Shown in pieces: positions 52,012-52,832 of a DNA stretch of 52,832 bases. Position 1 is the first letter of the stretch. Every line of letters begins with the position of its first letter. The notes under the pieces are model-generated. The model saw nothing but the letters and a program-made list of their open reading frames with translations. It did no database searches and was not told the origin of the DNA. The translations under genes were made by a program, and so were the position numbers. Origin of the DNA: an uncultured Pelagibacteraceae bacterium (lineage in GTDB: Bacteria > Pseudomonadota > Alphaproteobacteria > Pelagibacterales > Pelagibacteraceae); the NCBI GenBank assembly GCA_902589725.1, contig CACITU010000009.1, positions 1 through 52,832 of the forward strand. Direction: 5' to 3'.

Positions 52012-52832
52012 TTACTTAAATAATTTTCTTAGTCCCTCTGAAGAAGCATCCGAAATCCCTCTTTCAGTGATCAAACCTGTTACATATTTTGCTGGTGTTA
52101 CATCAAAAGCTACATTCAGAGCTTTACTTTTATTTGGATATATTAAAACTTTCTTAATCTCATTATTCTCATCTATACCTTCAACATGGGATAATTCTTC
52201 AGAGTTTCTTTCTTCTATCGGAATATCTTTTGAGTCTTTTATATCCCAGTCTATAGTTGAACTTGGTAGCGCTACATAAAAAGGAATATTGTTATCATGT
52301 GCAGCTAAAGCTTTAAGATAAGTTCCAATTTTATTACAAACATCTCCATTAGATAAAGTTCTATCAGTTCCCACAATACACATATCAACCTCACCTCTTT
52401 GCATCAAAATTCCACCTGTATTATCAGCAATGATAGTATTTGTAATTTCTTCTTCATTTAATTCATATGAGGTTAAATTTGCACCTTGGTTTCTTGGTCT
52501 TGTTTCATCTACCCATACATGAATTGGTATACCTTTTTTATGTGCATGATAAATTGGTGATGTAGCAGTACCCCAATTAATTGTTGCTAACCAACCCGCA
52601 TTACAATGAGTTAATATGTTTACTGTATCTTTTTTTTTATCATAAATTTCCTCAATTATTTTTAGCCCATTAATACCAATATTTTTACAAAACTTTTCAT
52701 CTTCATCACATATTTCTTTTGCTTCATTTAAAGCAATGCTTAATTTTTGATCACTATTAATTCCTGCTAATTTTTTTATCATTCTTTCAACAGCCCACTT
52801 TAAATTAATAGCTGTCGGTCTTGATTGAATTA
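52012..52832 (-). CDS. mtnA: Methylthioribose-1-phosphate isomerase, N-terminus beyond window
   Basis: The frame is open to the window edge: upstream of the internal Met at 52782 it continues as [14 protein letters not shown], the RPTAVNL-type conserved block of MtnA, so 52782 is not the start. In view are 273 or so residues of an expected 350-370. The catalytic Cys is in [11 protein letters not shown] and the Asp in [19 protein letters not shown]. It isomerises 5-methylthioribose-1-phosphate to methylthioribulose-1-phosphate. Relatives are eIF2B-like, but the motifs fit MtnA. Convergent with the aldolase-SDR fusion. Confidence 0.92.
   Translation of the reverse strand, partial: IQSRPTAINLKWAVERMIKKLAGINSDQKLSIALNEAKEICDEDEKFCKNIGINGLKIIEEIYDKKKDTVNILTHCNAGWLATINWGTATSPIYHAHKKGIPIHVWVDETRPRNQGANLTSYELNEEEITNTIIADNTGGILMQRGEVDMCIVGTDRTLSNGDVCNKIGTYLKALAAHDNNIPFYVALPSSTIDWDIKDSKDIPIEERNSEELSHVEGIDENNEIKKVLIYPNKSKALNVAFDVTPAKYVTGLITERGISDASSEGLRKLFK

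Overview
The window looks like a piece of a SAR11-type (Pelagibacterales) alphaproteobacterial chromosome. The DNA is very AT-rich, most genes are separated by 0-45 bp or overlap by 1-4 bp (ATGA, TAATG), proteins are Lys/Asn/Ile-rich, and no insertion sequence, transposase, integrase gene or CRISPR array was seen. This assignment rests on style and gene content recognised by eye; no database was searched.

Left end (1-3.6 kb): an accessory region. Two pairs of minus-strand type IV pilin-like genes share an almost invariant N-terminus and have unrelated C-terminal domains. Between the pairs lie nadK, a possible 45-residue membrane peptide and an intact tRNA-Leu(UAA). The second pilin pair is bracketed by a partial second copy of that tRNA (5' half plus its promoter region), by a 32-bp direct repeat and by a truncated pilin start. 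This looks like the scar of a site-specific integration at the tRNA.

3.6-14 kb: a glucosyl/mannosylglycerate pair (GT81-like synthase and HAD phosphatase), a GGCT-like protein and a CinA N-domain protein, then a plus-strand run sfsA-map-purB-purC-purS-purQ-purL-bolA-grxD that joins de novo purine synthesis to Fe-S/redox helpers. 14-24 kb: a long minus-strand run glmU(C-terminal half only)-glmS-class II DAHP synthase-nadE-cysS-cimA-DUF1989-trmJ-rpsD. 24-28 kb: gph, then the methylcitrate set prpD-prpB-prpC. 28-34 kb: nrdA-nrdB behind a pair of NrdR-like boxes, a phosphohexomutase, a highly charged helical protein, and a probable stand-alone small RNA with a strong terminator.

34-45.7 kb: TSUP permease, dusA, rpoZ with a long acidic tail, an MFS carrier, a beta-hydroxyacid dehydrogenase, an FMN split-barrel protein, two secreted proteins (one with HEIHH), gamma-carbonic-anhydrase-like and thioredoxin-like proteins, and envelope/glycan genes (GT4, EamA carrier, GT9, DUF6165).

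45.7-52.8 kb: a PhyH oxygenase, a polar amino-acid ABC transporter without an ATPase, a SpeD-SpeE fusion for spermidine-type polyamines, a class II aldolase-SDR fusion, and mtnA running off the window end. Polyamine synthesis releases methylthioadenosine. The adjacent mtnA and aldolase-dehydrogenase fusion suggest a salvage route that splits methylthioribulose-1-phosphate into DHAP and a small thio-aldehyde. That route and the pilin island are the two most interesting systems here.
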